Positions 12,418-23,900 of a stretch of DNA of 64,000 nucleotides are shown one piece after another. Under the pieces are notes generated by a model. That model saw only the letters and a program-made list of their open reading frames with translations, had not been told where the DNA came from and did no database searches. Source of the stretch: Ostrinia nubilalis (lineage: Eukaryota; Arthropoda; Insecta; Lepidoptera; Crambidae); contig NC_087105.1 of assembly GCF_963855985.1 (NCBI RefSeq), forward strand, positions 6,636,501-6,700,500. The letters are read 5' to 3'. The translations under genes were made by a program, and so were the position numbers. How positions within the stretch are numbered: position 1 is the first letter of the stretch; each line of letters begins with the position of its first letter.

Positions 12418-14193
12418 ATGGATAGCACAGTGGCAAATTATTCGGTGGTGGGCCGTATTGGGGAAGGGGCCCATGGACTGGTCTTCAAAGCCCGCCACCT
12501 GCCCACAGGGCGGGAAGTGGCGCTCAAGAAGATACTCATCAAAAACCTTGAAGACGGCATCCCTGTTAATGTTATGAGAGAAATAAAAGCGTTGCAGCTA
12601 CTTCGTTGTAAATATGTAAGTATGAAAGTGGATTTAGCATGGCTGAGTGATCAGCACTAATAGTGAACTTTTATGCCCACCTTCCTAACTTTTACACCAT
12701 GCATGCATTGTAATAAACTTTATATCGTCACATCGCTATCAGGTGAACGTCCCTCCTTTAACTCCTGTAGCGACCTCCAGCTAACGGCTATCCGCAACAC
12801 TAACTAATCAGGTCATCCGTTTAATAACGGCTATCCGGGTAACTTGTTTTTGCTTTCAGATCATCAAGCTATACGACATGTTCCCCCGCGGAATGAGTCT
12901 GGTGCTGGTGCTAGAATACATGTGTTCAGGGTTATGGGAGATGCTGCACCACAGCCAGCAAGAGCTCACGCTGCCCAGAGTGAAGACCTACGCGCAAATG
13001 CTGCTGAAGGGAACGCGGTATATGCACGCTCACTACGTTATGCACAGGGTAATTTATTAGACCCCAGGATAAACTTAACCCATAACCGATACCATTTAAA
13101 ATAGAAAAGTCCACTGCTGGAGAGCAATAGGATTATGTCCACTTCTAAAGTTTAAGGATTTCCACCATGACCGATCCTGCGCTACCCGCATTCAACTTAC
13201 GGCGACTAAGTACCTACTGAATAATGATTTGATTTGAAGGTAGACAGATATAATAATGACAAATCTAAATTTAATAATTTACAGGATTTAAAACCGGCAA
13301 ATCTGTTAATCAACCATGAAGGCATACTAAAGATTGCAGACTTGGGTCTGGCGCGTCTCTATTGGCCTGACGGTGGCAGACCCTATTCACACCAAGTAGC
13401 TACAAGGTAATAAGCCTTTAATGCTGTCTTAACCAGAAGACCTAGGAGAAAGTAAACAGACCAGTACCTATACAATCATTTTTTGGTTCAAAGGTGGTAC
13501 CGTGCTCCAGAGTTGCTATACGGCGCAAGATATTACACAGAAAAAGTTGACCTCTGGGCTGTGGGATGCATTATAGCTGAAATGATTACTAAAAAACCTC
13601 TATTCTCAGTAAGTAACGACAAGGAAGTAAAAACCATAAGTATTTGGAAATAAGTAGTATTTTTGGAGAATGTAACAAAAACCTTTATTTAGGGTGAATC
13701 TGACATAGAACAACTGGCAATAGTGCTTCAACACCTTGGGACGCCTACGGAAGAATCGTGGCCAGGTCATAAAGACCTGCCAGACTACCACAAGATCACC
13801 TTCCCAGAGTCCTCGCCAACACCCTGGTCTGAACTGCTACCTGGAGTCGAGCCTGATGCGATACATCTGATTAAATCCTTCATACTCTACGACGATAACA
13901 AGAGGACATCAGCTAAAGAGGTATGTTTCCAGTCATAGGTATGAAATTCACACGTACAAAAAATCGGATCAGATCTCGTCCGCCTTGGTAGGTCCAGTCT
14001 GGACCGTCCAGACTTGTTAAAGTTAACTTTGATCCTGCAGGTATAGCATTTTTTTTATCGTGTGGGATTCATCAAGCATGAAATAGTATAAATAAAATTT
14101 ATCTTTCAGGCATTGAGGCACCAATGGTTTCAAAACAGGCCACACCCCGCGTCATTAGAGGACATGCCCAAGCAAAATAAGTATGAAAAATAA
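12418..14193 (+). CDS. CDK20: cyclin-dependent kinase 20 (cell-cycle-related kinase)
   Basis: Six exons: 12418-12615, 12860-13048, 13285-13406, 13494-13608, 13693-13920 and 14110-14193, phases consistent, about 310 aa. The start [20 protein letters not shown] matches CDK20/CCRK, a CDK-family Ser/Thr kinase that in animals regulates ciliary kinases of the ICK/MAK type and cell-cycle progression. Visible features are the Gly-rich loop (residues 15-20), lysine in VALKK (37), catalytic HRDLKPAN (about 128-135), [14 protein letters not shown] in the activation segment, and VDLWAVGCI. The metal-binding DFG is DLG here (148-150). An upstream ATG at 12335 is in another frame. The C-terminal tail is shorter than the vertebrate protein (346 aa). 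A possible GTATGA donor just before the stop leaves a further exon conceivable. Confidence 0.93.
13110..13200. repeat. LINE 3'-end fragment in CDK20 intron 2
   Basis: CCACTGCTGGA ... TTTCCACCATGACCG resembles the 3' ends at 45780-45860 and 61390-61460, which encode the C-terminus of an RTE-like reverse transcriptase. Only a decayed fragment remains. Confidence 0.5.
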
Positions 14194-14940
14194 TTTAAAT
14201 GAAAATTAATTAAATGAAAAATGAAATTCGTCATAAAATGCTTTTTATTCATTGCGAATCACTTATGCAATAGCTAATAAGATTACAAGTAATTACAATA
14301 AGGAATTGTACTCTTTCATCTATGTACATTTTGAGCCAGAACATTGAAGAATTAAGTATTTACTAAAAGCTGGGTTGCGGGATAAAATGCGCAGACATAG
14401 GTACAACCTCAGAATACAGAACAAACCAGAAGGAGTGTTCGATAACATTTCTACGCGGCAACTTGTGTCCAAAATACTTCCCCTCCCGCGCCCCTCTACC
14501 CCCTTTAGTGTTACTAGCGCCGTGTGACACCCCCATTTTTGGGGTAAAATTATGTATTTTTTTAAAGAGATTTTAAACAAGTAAAAAATAAGTAAGTGAA
14601 ATAAGTACACACGGCCACAGTGTTAACTATCCATTTCCGTTTTTGCTCTCGCTCTCATCAAATGGTGATTCTTTGCGATAGAACGAGACGACATGACTGG
14701 CCATAGGCATAGATAGTACCTACCTACCTATGAATTTAATTTTTACTCCGAAGTAACTAAGTGTAGATGATTATTTATTTCTATTAAATAGTGTAATATA
14801 CTACATGTAGGTATAAATGTTATTTAAAAGTCAATTACAAAAGTCGAATATAAATTTTAGAATGCCAAGTAAAACAAAAAAGAAACTTAAGGTTCTTTAT
14901 TATGTAAACATATCGACAACAAAACATTTGTTTACGGCGC
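14194..14940. other. intergenic, AT-rich
   Basis: This lies downstream of CDK20. A palindromic-family fragment at about 14630-14715 (CCATTTCCG ... TCGTCTCGTTCTATCGC sense) is shared, inverted, with 55073-55143. Nothing else was recognised. Confidence 0.4.
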
Positions 14941-14952
14941 AGTAGTGCTTTT

Positions 14953-15045
14953 AGTTTAACTTTTCTTGGAGTCAAAAACAGAATCCAAATCAAAAACATC
15001 ACCAATACTTGAATTTGATTGCGAGGCAACTCTGGCTGTGTATCC
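14953..15045 (-). CDS. orphan terminal exon, function unknown
   Basis: On the minus strand a good acceptor (TTTTCTTTCAG) at about 15045 opens a frame that reads YTARVASQSNSSIGDVFDLD, then SVFDSKKS and a stop at about 14953. The Ser-rich then acidic/hydrophobic tail looks like protein rather than noise, but no upstream partner exon with matching phase was found. The THAP exon at 15642-15565 ends in the wrong phase to join it directly. It may be the last exon of a gene whose other exons lie further up, or a chance frame. Confidence 0.3.
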
Positions 15046-15564
15046 TGAAAGAAAATCAGAGTAAGTATGTAAGCAATAATTAATTACTTAAAATTATTAT
15101 TAAATATACAAATATTGCTGCTGCTGATCTGTTGATACCAATGCCTTACTTTTGAATAAATGGGAAAGTATGAAATTCACGATAGTAATTTATTATCTCC
15201 TCATTATTTAGGGAGTAATATTATAAATTAATTCAAATATTAAAATCAAATCAAAATCAAAAATATTTATTCAGTTTAGACCACAAGTGGCACTTATAAT
15301 TTAATTAATCAGGTTGTCATGTCATGGATGAAATTACACTAAAAACTAATTAAAACAAAAAGGATGGGGAAAATATTCCATTATTCTGTGGTAACGCTAA
15401 CAAAATTAACGCGTGAATTTTTTATAGACAAATGTAATTCAATATAAAAAAGTAGGGTAAAATATTCCGTTGACCTGTGGCAACACTTACAAAATACAAC
15501 CGTGATTTTTTTTGAAAATTATTATTTAATTAAAATGAATTGGAAATGTGCTACTTACGGATAA

Positions 15565-15642
15565 AACATGATCCCATGCACTTTCTTCGTAATTCCAGTA
15601 GCATTCTTACATGTTGGAACGGCACAAGACGGCATAATTTAA
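15565..15642 (-). CDS. THAP-type zinc-finger first exon (isolated)
   Basis: The minus-strand ATG at 15642 opens MPSCAVPTCKNATGITKKVH followed by GIMFYP and a clean GTAAGT donor. This is the start of a THAP domain, a C2CH DNA-binding zinc finger found in cell-cycle regulators and in P-element transposases: the first Cys pair (CAVPTC) and the FYP block are in the right places. The remaining Cys/His half (a WVEA / CSDHF-like exon) was not found in the next 600 bp downstream, so the gene is split by a larger intron, lost, or reduced to this exon. Confidence 0.5.
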
Positions 15643-18600
15643 TTATAAAGTGTCAATCTGACGGATATGTAAACAATGCGCGCGCCGGCCATTGACTAAT
15701 TGCTCTAAAGTCAAATTAGTGCGATTTGGAGTAATTTATATGAATACACATTTACGCCCGTTGACGGTTTCTGGTTTGTTCCGTATTCTGAGGGTACAAC
15801 TTAAATAACAAATAAGTACCTGCACCTAAGTAAAAAATTAATTTATAACGTTCTCTAGAGCGATTAAAGCATTTAATGTAGAATTAATAAAGTTCCTGCA
15901 TTTGCTCGATTTTAATGAAATAAATTGCTCTAGAGATTTATTAAATTTTATGTAATTTCATAATTTATTACCCATTTGAAAGTTATCAATTTGTTCAACC
16001 ATAGACAAAATACATTTTCTTAGATTTTTTTATATTAGCCACAAGTGACAATCACGAAGGAAATACTGCGCCACCGCAATCCAGAATGTGTCCGTACAAA
16101 ATCCATAATATTTTGTATGAGATAATATTTTTCTATAAAATACAATTGATAAGAAAGAAATAATAATATCGCCAGATGAAAACAGAATATTTTATCATTG
16201 AATGTTTTTCACTTTCTTTTAATAAATTAATCTATAATTAGGTATACGAATTCTATTTACTAACAATCATTAACCATAATGCTTTGAAAATTCTCTGTTT
16301 TCAACTAGTTTTTAGGATAGACATTTAAATCACTTAAAAATATTTTTAGAATACGGGACACTGTTATTATAAAATTGACATAAAATATAGTTTGTCGCAC
16401 AAATGCAGAGCAAAATTACAATAACATAATAAGGTATAAGAGATCAAAATCTAAATATTCCAACATGTAAGTAAATACAGGTATAATAACATATTTTATG
16501 TGCCTTTGAAGAATTTCTATAATAATATTTCCTTAATTTGTATTAAATTACAGAAAACCCCCAAAATTACAGAAAACAACCCTAAAATAATTTAAATTAA
16601 TTAATATAATACACTAATACACTAAGGGAGAAGCGAAAACAAAATTATGGTAACAAAGCATATTATTCAACATTACAAACGAGAGTTTTAACGATTTACC
16701 ACAAAATATCCAGTACATTGCTCAGTCAGTACTTTCTAGGACATAGTATTATTTAAGGAAAGGCCATGGATTATGAGGTAATTTTACAGTGTTATATTAA
16801 ACTATTGCTTCGACTATACTATTCTCGGGTCCGTATTATGAAACGAACCTCAAAACTGGATTTAAACACACCTAAAACTTATGTTCGAATCAAGTTGTGA
16901 GCGTAGTTTCAGAATGCGGGCCACCAGTGTGCTTCTTCATTCCTACCATTATTCCAATTCATACAGCTGAGAAATATAATGTAATTCACCACAATTCAAT
17001 CAAGAAACTGCAAATAACGTTTGAGATTTCGATGCAGTTTCTCTTTTTATAATGGTCTTTACTTTATGTTCCTCAGACACCCAACCTTGGTCAATACAAT
17101 CTATACAGGGTGTTAGGTAAATGGGTATATGAGCCGACACTAGCCCATGTTAACATGGGCATATAAATGGTATAGTGAAGTCAGAAATTTGATATCATCA
17201 TTTTAATTTTTTTAATTTTCATACAAAATAAATTTTATAAAATCCTATTTGTACAAAAATTAAAATAATTAAAATGGAGATATCAATTTTATGACTTCAC
17301 CATACCATTTATATGCCCATGTTAACATGGGCTAGTGTCGGCTCATATACCCATATACTTAACACCTTGTATACAATAAAATATCTACATCTATAATTTA
17401 GACAAAAATAGAATACTAGCACAGCCATTGCTACTACAACTAAAGTTCAGTAACATTGGGCTTTGTCATACTGACGACAGCGGCGCATCAAGCCATACAT
17501 TGTGGCACCTTATGTGGGTACAATAGATGCTATTTTTCAACAAAAATATATAGCCTGATGTGCTATCGATAGTACAATTGTAACGAATATACCATAAAGT
17601 ATTAATTCAAAAGTAAGCGATGGCTTCGATCAGAAATGCGTAACCGATATTTTAAGAAGCTATCACGCTTAGGCATACGTGCTATACTTTCAAATTTTAA
17701 CCAGCCGGGCTAGGTTGCGCGCCGTGATAAAATCTTATAGATGATTTTAGACGACAAATGTATTGGCTTATCGCGTAAAATCGATAAAATTGTGTGATAA
17801 ACGCTTATCGTCGCGCGGATCCTAGGTCTACTGGTGACAATAACAGTCTAACCCTACCTTGCATCAAATTATATTAACTATAGCAAACGTCAAGTCTGTC
17901 ACTTGTCTAAAACACCAGTTATAGTTAAAGTTAAGGTGACCCAACTCAGCTTAAGAATTTTAGGCTTGTTCCCATACTATGAAACAGACTTTTTTTAGTT
18001 AGTGGGATAATAAAACATCAAGTTTTAAATTGCAAACTGCATAACATGCTACATTTCATAAAGGTGATTATTATGCTTTTCATAATAATACTTTGAGTGC
18101 CTACACAAGTGCTTTCGGAAAATAGGATCATAATATGGGAACAAGCCGAATTGCATTATTTACACTAATTTTGACGTGTTACTTATAAGTACAAAATTCG
18201 ATTACGCAAATTTATTAGCTATCAATTAGCGCCACTTGCACGTTTTTAAATCAAGTTTAAAACATCATTATAATGTTACTATCTCTATTGTTTTCAAACA
18301 GGTTGACAGAGACAAAATAAAGTTTTAAACAATCTTTAATTTCATTAAATTAAATGTGCTAGTGGCCTTAAAATCCAAGTACTAAAATATCGGCAATTTT
18401 AGTAAAGTCTGTGCACTATCGCTACAATTTACATCAGGTACTTGGAAGCCTACCCGATACGATTTGCCATCACTACAATAAACATACATCAGTTTTATGT
18501 ATGGCAATTAAATTTCCTGGACTGGCTATACAATGTCTTGATTTAATTACACATCTCTATCTTTCTCTTTATTATAGATAACAAATGCCTTCTCCTTTGA

Positions 18601-18974
18601 TAGAGATTGTGTCAAGAGATGGGTCCGCAATAGAAAGTGAACAAGTGTCTTTCATTATTGTTGATATTTAGTCACAATTTGACCTCAAATAGTATCTCAA
18701 ATCTTTATTTATAGAGGTAGAAGCTATACACGCTTGTCTGCCTTTACTGTGTACTAGTCTCGTCTTCACAAGATATTTCATTACGAAATCGGCAAAATAA
18801 TCTTCGACACTGATAACACTAAATATCTTTTATTATTTATGCAATTTTAAATTTAGAGATCCAAAACTTCACATAAATAACACGTATATTTTTATCCAAC
18901 TTGGTTTTAATTTCATTAATTAATAACATTAATTTTTACAACATACAATTATATTAATTTCGGCAAAAAATACC
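15643..18974. other. AT-rich intergenic interval
   Basis: No coding exon was recognised. The interval contains the palindromic MITE at 17104-17372 and otherwise low-complexity AT-rich sequence up to the second 1.4 kb transposon copy. Confidence 0.45.
17104..17372. mobile_element. long-arm palindromic MITE (about 270 bp)
   Basis: The left arm (TACAGGGTGTTAGGTAAATG... with TAGCCCATGTTAACATGGGC inside) is repeated inverted on the right (ending CACCTTGTATA). The arms exceed 100 bp and the ends abut TA. The arm itself contains a smaller perfect palindrome, GCCCATGTTAACATGGGC. Confidence 0.85.
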
Positions 18975-20344
18975 GGGTGCCCTCTTAGACGCATAACATT
19001 TTTCATCATAATTTAGTTTGGTATAACAGTATTTGCATAAAGTTTTTTCGCATAAACTTTGATATGCATAGTTTTCTAAATGCATAATGGTTTCTTAGGC
19101 ATAATAATAACTTTCTCTAATTTTTAATACCATAATTTAAATAATCATAAATGTAAAGAACATAATTTTTATATACATAAAGTTTGTTTTTAATAAAATA
19201 CTATAAACATAATTTAATTATTTATAACATTTAAAGTCATAAATATTGTCTATAAGAGCAACTAACATTGAAGAGTAAATAATTATGTATTTGTGATGTT
19301 GCGAACGATCCTCCTTCCACCTTTATACTCTTTCGGCCTATAGATTTGCAAAAACTAAATTCTCTGTATCATTGTCATTTTTGTTCTTAATTTTTGACCT
19401 GTTTCTTAGAAAACTTAAGCTCGTGAAAATACATTCTGTTTGATCTCGAATCCCTCTTATCTATTATAACGCACATATTATACAGTCCACATTTCTTTTA
19501 CAACATTAAGCTTGCCTGGTCTGAAATTATGTTGATCCCGACTGGCCGTGGTCTCTTCCACGTGGTACTAGTCTGCCCTATACTAGAGTGTAATTTAAAA
19601 GCCGGAGGCGCGGAGGGAGTGCGGTCCTCGCTCGCTGTAACATATATCCGAAGCTGCGGAAGCGAGCATGGCATGTCGGGTATATGTTACGCCAGAGCGG
19701 AAGGACCGCACTTCCCGCAGCGCCGGAGATAAGGCAATCCTAATGCTTGCTTGCATGCTTGCTTGCTTGCATGCATGCTTCCTTGCTGCTTGCTTGCATG
19801 CTTGCTTGCTGCTTGCTTGCATGCTTGCGTGCTTGCTGCTTGATTGCATGCTTGCTGCTTGCTTGCATGCTTGCTTGCTGCTTGCTTGCTGCTTGCTTGC
19901 AGGCTTGCTTGTTTGCATCCTTGCTTGCATGCATGCTTACATGCTTCCTTGCAGCTTGCTTGCATGCTTGCTGTTTGATTGCATGCTTGCTGCTTGCTTG
20001 CATGCTTGTTTGCATGCTTGCTTGTCTATTTATATTTGTTAACTTATAACATTTTTATATTTCATATTTGTTAAAATTATGGTATTTTGTATATTATGAA
20101 TGATAATATTTATGGCATTGGTTTAGATGCCAATAAATGTTATGCCTAGAAATCGTTATTAAAAAAACAAGTATACAGAAAAAATATATACTAAAATATT
20201 ATTATAATAAAAGTGGTTATGGCAAAAAAAAATATGCCTAATGATTTATTCTGTATGAACGTTATGCGAAATGATGAGTATGCCAAAAAACTTTATGCAC
20301 TCTTAAATTATGACAATATTTTTTATGCAACCGAATATGGACCC
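18975..20344. mobile_element. non-autonomous DNA transposon, copy 2 (1370 bp)
   Basis: Same family and orientation as 613-2011. The flanks give an exact 9-bp target duplication, AAAAATACC at 18966-18974 and 20345-20353. Ends are GGGTGCCC / GGACCC, with only the first four bases forming an inverted repeat. It includes GCATAA clusters on the left, TTATGC clusters on the right, and the satellite at 19741-20030. Confidence 0.8.
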
Positions 20345-20599
20345 AAAAATACCTACCTGTATTGGTCCATAGAAAATAAGCGTCTGTATTACATTTTATT
20401 CAAGGGGGATTTTAAAACAATTCCAATAAATTACAATATACAGCCAGTCCAGCATATTACTGCCTAAGTGTCAACGTCCCAAACGCGGTTCTGGTTAATG
20501 GCGTCAACTAATACCCTACCCTACTAACCATTGTCCAAAACAAATTGTAACTAACAAATGACAACCAACATATAGCCAGTCCAGCGTATTTATAGCCAG

Positions 20600-20672
20600 T
20601 CCAGCGTCCTCCTTCCCCTATTTGACTAATTGCGGCGGTGTGCAGATAGTGGTGGATGGTAAAAACTAATGA
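20600..20672 (-). pseudogene. duplicated remnant of the Ada2b last exon
   Basis: The minus strand reads ATCCACCACTATCTGCACAC then CGCCGCAATTAGTCAAATAGGGG, a diverged copy of the end of the true last exon ([13 protein letters not shown], stop, then a purine-rich 3' UTR start). The Trp codon and final residues are lost. The remnant lies about 300 bp downstream of the real exon. Confidence 0.6.
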
Positions 20673-20754
20673 CAACATATCCAGAGTCCCCAATAGCACT
20701 AGTTAGTTAGTAACAAGCCGGAGGTGCTTGGTAATGTTTATTAATAATTATAAT

Positions 20755-20853
20755 TATTTTGCTATCGCGGCTGTGCGACGGGCGCTCGATAACGATAAGG
20801 ATGGGTAGCTTGGGGTCATTGGACAAAATTCTACGTGCTCGCAGATCAGACTA
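20755..20853. mobile_element. partial copy of a CCAATGACCCC palindromic MITE
   Basis: Shares ATAAGGATGGGTAGCTTGGG, TCATTGGACAAAATTCTACG and TGCTCG with the fuller copies at 52297-52503, 54417-54567 and 56466-56652. It lies in the Ada2b 3' flank. Confidence 0.65.
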
Positions 20854-20919
20854 TTGCGCACTCAGCCGGCGTTGCCCCCCCCCCCCCCTTCGTCCCCTCC
20901 TGTGTCCCCCTCTACTTAA

Positions 20920-23900
20920 CTAGTTGCGCACCCATCCTGCGGTGTGAAGGTAGTGGCGGATGGCCAGATCGAGCTCGCTGTCGGGCGCCGGCGGCCGGCG
21001 AAGCAGCACGCCCTTCATGGTCACGTATTGCGCCGGCGGCAGACTCAGCGACGAGCACAGCTGGGGACAACAGATTAATGAAATTAGAGACATATTATCA
21101 GCTTCAGCACAAGTCTAGCGCACAACTAACTCAGTGCAGGTGACTTAGGTGACGTTTCATCCAAGGAAATGTCATCCTCGGACGGATGAATTGTCTCTCT
21201 TTCAAATTGTTAGGTGTCGAATCATCTGCAAAATATGAAATTTTTAGAGCGCTTTCATATTTAGGCGAATTTAGCAGCGCGACAAACGCGCGACAGACGC
21301 GCTGCCGATAATTTAAAAAAAACGCCGCTGCCGCGCTGCTGTCGCGCTTCTAACGCCCTAATGTGAAAGCGGCCTTACCTTTGTCCTTTCCATTATTAGT
21401 ATTTAATTAAATTAATCATATTTCGGATGATCTGCCACTTCTAAGCCAGGGTTTCACGGCGAATCCTATAGAGCCAGGATCTACAATTAAGCCTCCAATA
21501 AAAACCCAACTAGTGAAGATTGAATACGCCCGGATAGATAGATAGACATCTTGGTTCATCATTCTGATAGCGATGAGCTGAAGACAGGGTGAAATGCCGC
21601 GTATTGGAGCTTATTTAAAATGATAATAATGGCTCAAAATAGAATCCAAACAGTCACAGAAGTGGTAACGGACGAGATAAACATTTCCGCTGTATAAGCA
21701 AAATCAACCTACGAATAAAAATCGCTAAACCAATCAATTGAACATTTAAGTATTATGCTATCCGTGGCGCTATTGCGTCAGCGACACAAGGTCGCGTCCG
21801 CAATAATTCACAGCATTGCAAATACTTCACGACTCCGCGAAAAACACTGCCCATTTAGCACAAATACGGATGTTATTTGTAGTTTGTACAAGCAATTTAC
21901 TATCGATAAATAATTATTTTTTTCTCACATGAATAGTCTGCGAATATTATTTAAAAAAATGACTTCCAAATAAAATAAAAAGAAATGCTATTTTGTTGGC
22001 AAACGCCTCCACTTTTACTCTAAACTAGCGGCCGCCCGCGACTTCGTACGCGTGGATCCCGTTTTACCCCCTTTTCCCGAATTTTCTTTGCTATAAACCT
22101 CACGGAGCCCGAGACCTTTCCAACGAATGCAAAACCGTGGAAATCGGTTCGTGCGTTCTGTAGTTATAGCGTCAGGGAGGAAAACCCGACTTCTAAATAT
22201 ATAAAAGGAGAAACTGACTGACTGACTGACATATCAACGCACAGCCTAAACGGCTAAACGTAGGCACTTGAAATTTGGAAGGGACGTAGTTTAGGTACCG
22301 TAGAGGTGCACTAAGAAAGGAATTCCCGAAATTACCACGGGAACGGGAATTAGCGGAAAAATCCTTTTGTATGAAAAATCTAAACCGCTTAAGTTAGATG
22401 CTTGAAATTTGGTGTGCAGGTACCTTAGTAAATTTAAAGCTTAGGTACAACAGGATATCGTAAAATTCCCACGGGAACGGGAGTTACCGGGAAAAAACAT
22501 ATGTATGAAAAAATATAAACTGCGTAAGATAGACGCTTGAAATTTGGCATGCAGGTACCTTAGTAAATTTAAAGCTTCGGTACAACAGGATATCGTAAAA
22601 TTCCCACGGGAACGGGAGTTAGCGGGAAAAAACATATGTATGAAAAAATCTAAACTGCGTAAGATAGATGCTTGAAATTTGGCATGCAGGTACCTTAGTA
22701 AACTTAAAGCTTAGTTACAACAGGATATTGCAAAATTCCTACGGGAACGGGAGTTAACCGCTAAAGAAAGATGAAGGGGGTAAAACGGGATCCACGCGTA
22801 CGAAGTCGCGGGCGGCCGCTAACTATCTATATAATATCTATCTATACAGGGTGGAAACGATAAGTGATCTCACTCGATTATTTCTAAACTATGCAAGATA
22901 TCGAAAAACTGGTTACTGATCCTGAAAGTGCTTCACGAGCTCTATCCAACGGTACCAATATTAGGTTACAAAATAAACTGGATCTATCCGAAAATTCAAT
23001 GTTTCCGGCCTCCATACATTTAATAAAACCACTTAATATTAAAAACTATACAAGCTATCCAAAAACTGGTTACTGATCCTGAAAGTGTTTTACGAGCTCT
23101 ATCCAACGGTACCAACAATAAGTTTCAAAATAAACTGGATCTATCCGAAAATTCAGTGTTTCCAACTTCCATACATTTAGTACTGCCACAGTCATGGCAC
23201 TCATGTCTTGGTAATATTATAGCAAGTAGAGCCTAGAACCAACGTTTTCCATCAATAATTTTAAATAAGAATCCAATTTACGAGTTCATTTTAAGTGTTT
23301 ATTATTTAATAAAAATATACACTTTTCATATTGTGTGGCTGGCATAGTACATTTAGTATGGAAGCTGAAAACATTGAATTTTCGGGTAGATCCAGTTAAT
23401 TCGGTAACCTATTAATGGTACCGTTAGAAAGAGCTCGTAAAGCTCTTTCAGGATCAATAACCAGTTTTTCGATATCTTGTGTAGTTTAGAAATAATCGAG
23501 TGAGATCACTTATCGTTTCCACCCTGTATAAATAAAAATGAATTGATGTTCGTTAGTCTGATTATAACTCGAGAACGACTGGGCCGATTGAGCTGATTTT
23601 GGTTTTAAAATGTTTGTCGTAGTCCAGGTCTAAACGATGAGTAAATACGCGCGCGATATTGTTTTTCTGTGACAGACAAAATTCCACGCGGGCGAAGCCG
23701 CGGGCGGAAAGCTAGTATTTTTATATAGTAGATTAAATTTTTAAATAAAAGACGTTTTAGCATACTGCAAGATTTTGTTATACAGGGTTGTAATACGTTT
23801 TGATTGGATCGATACGATAGCCACTTTTTGCACAGTTAAGCTGATTGGAAGCATCCACATACGGTACTAGCGTCCCGTGTGCCCCGGGCTGCGGGACTCG

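Noticed and set aside
12335..12577. Alternative 80-codon start upstream of CDK20
   Set aside because: It runs in another frame through the kinase Gly-loop exon; the 12418 frame gives the recognised kinase.
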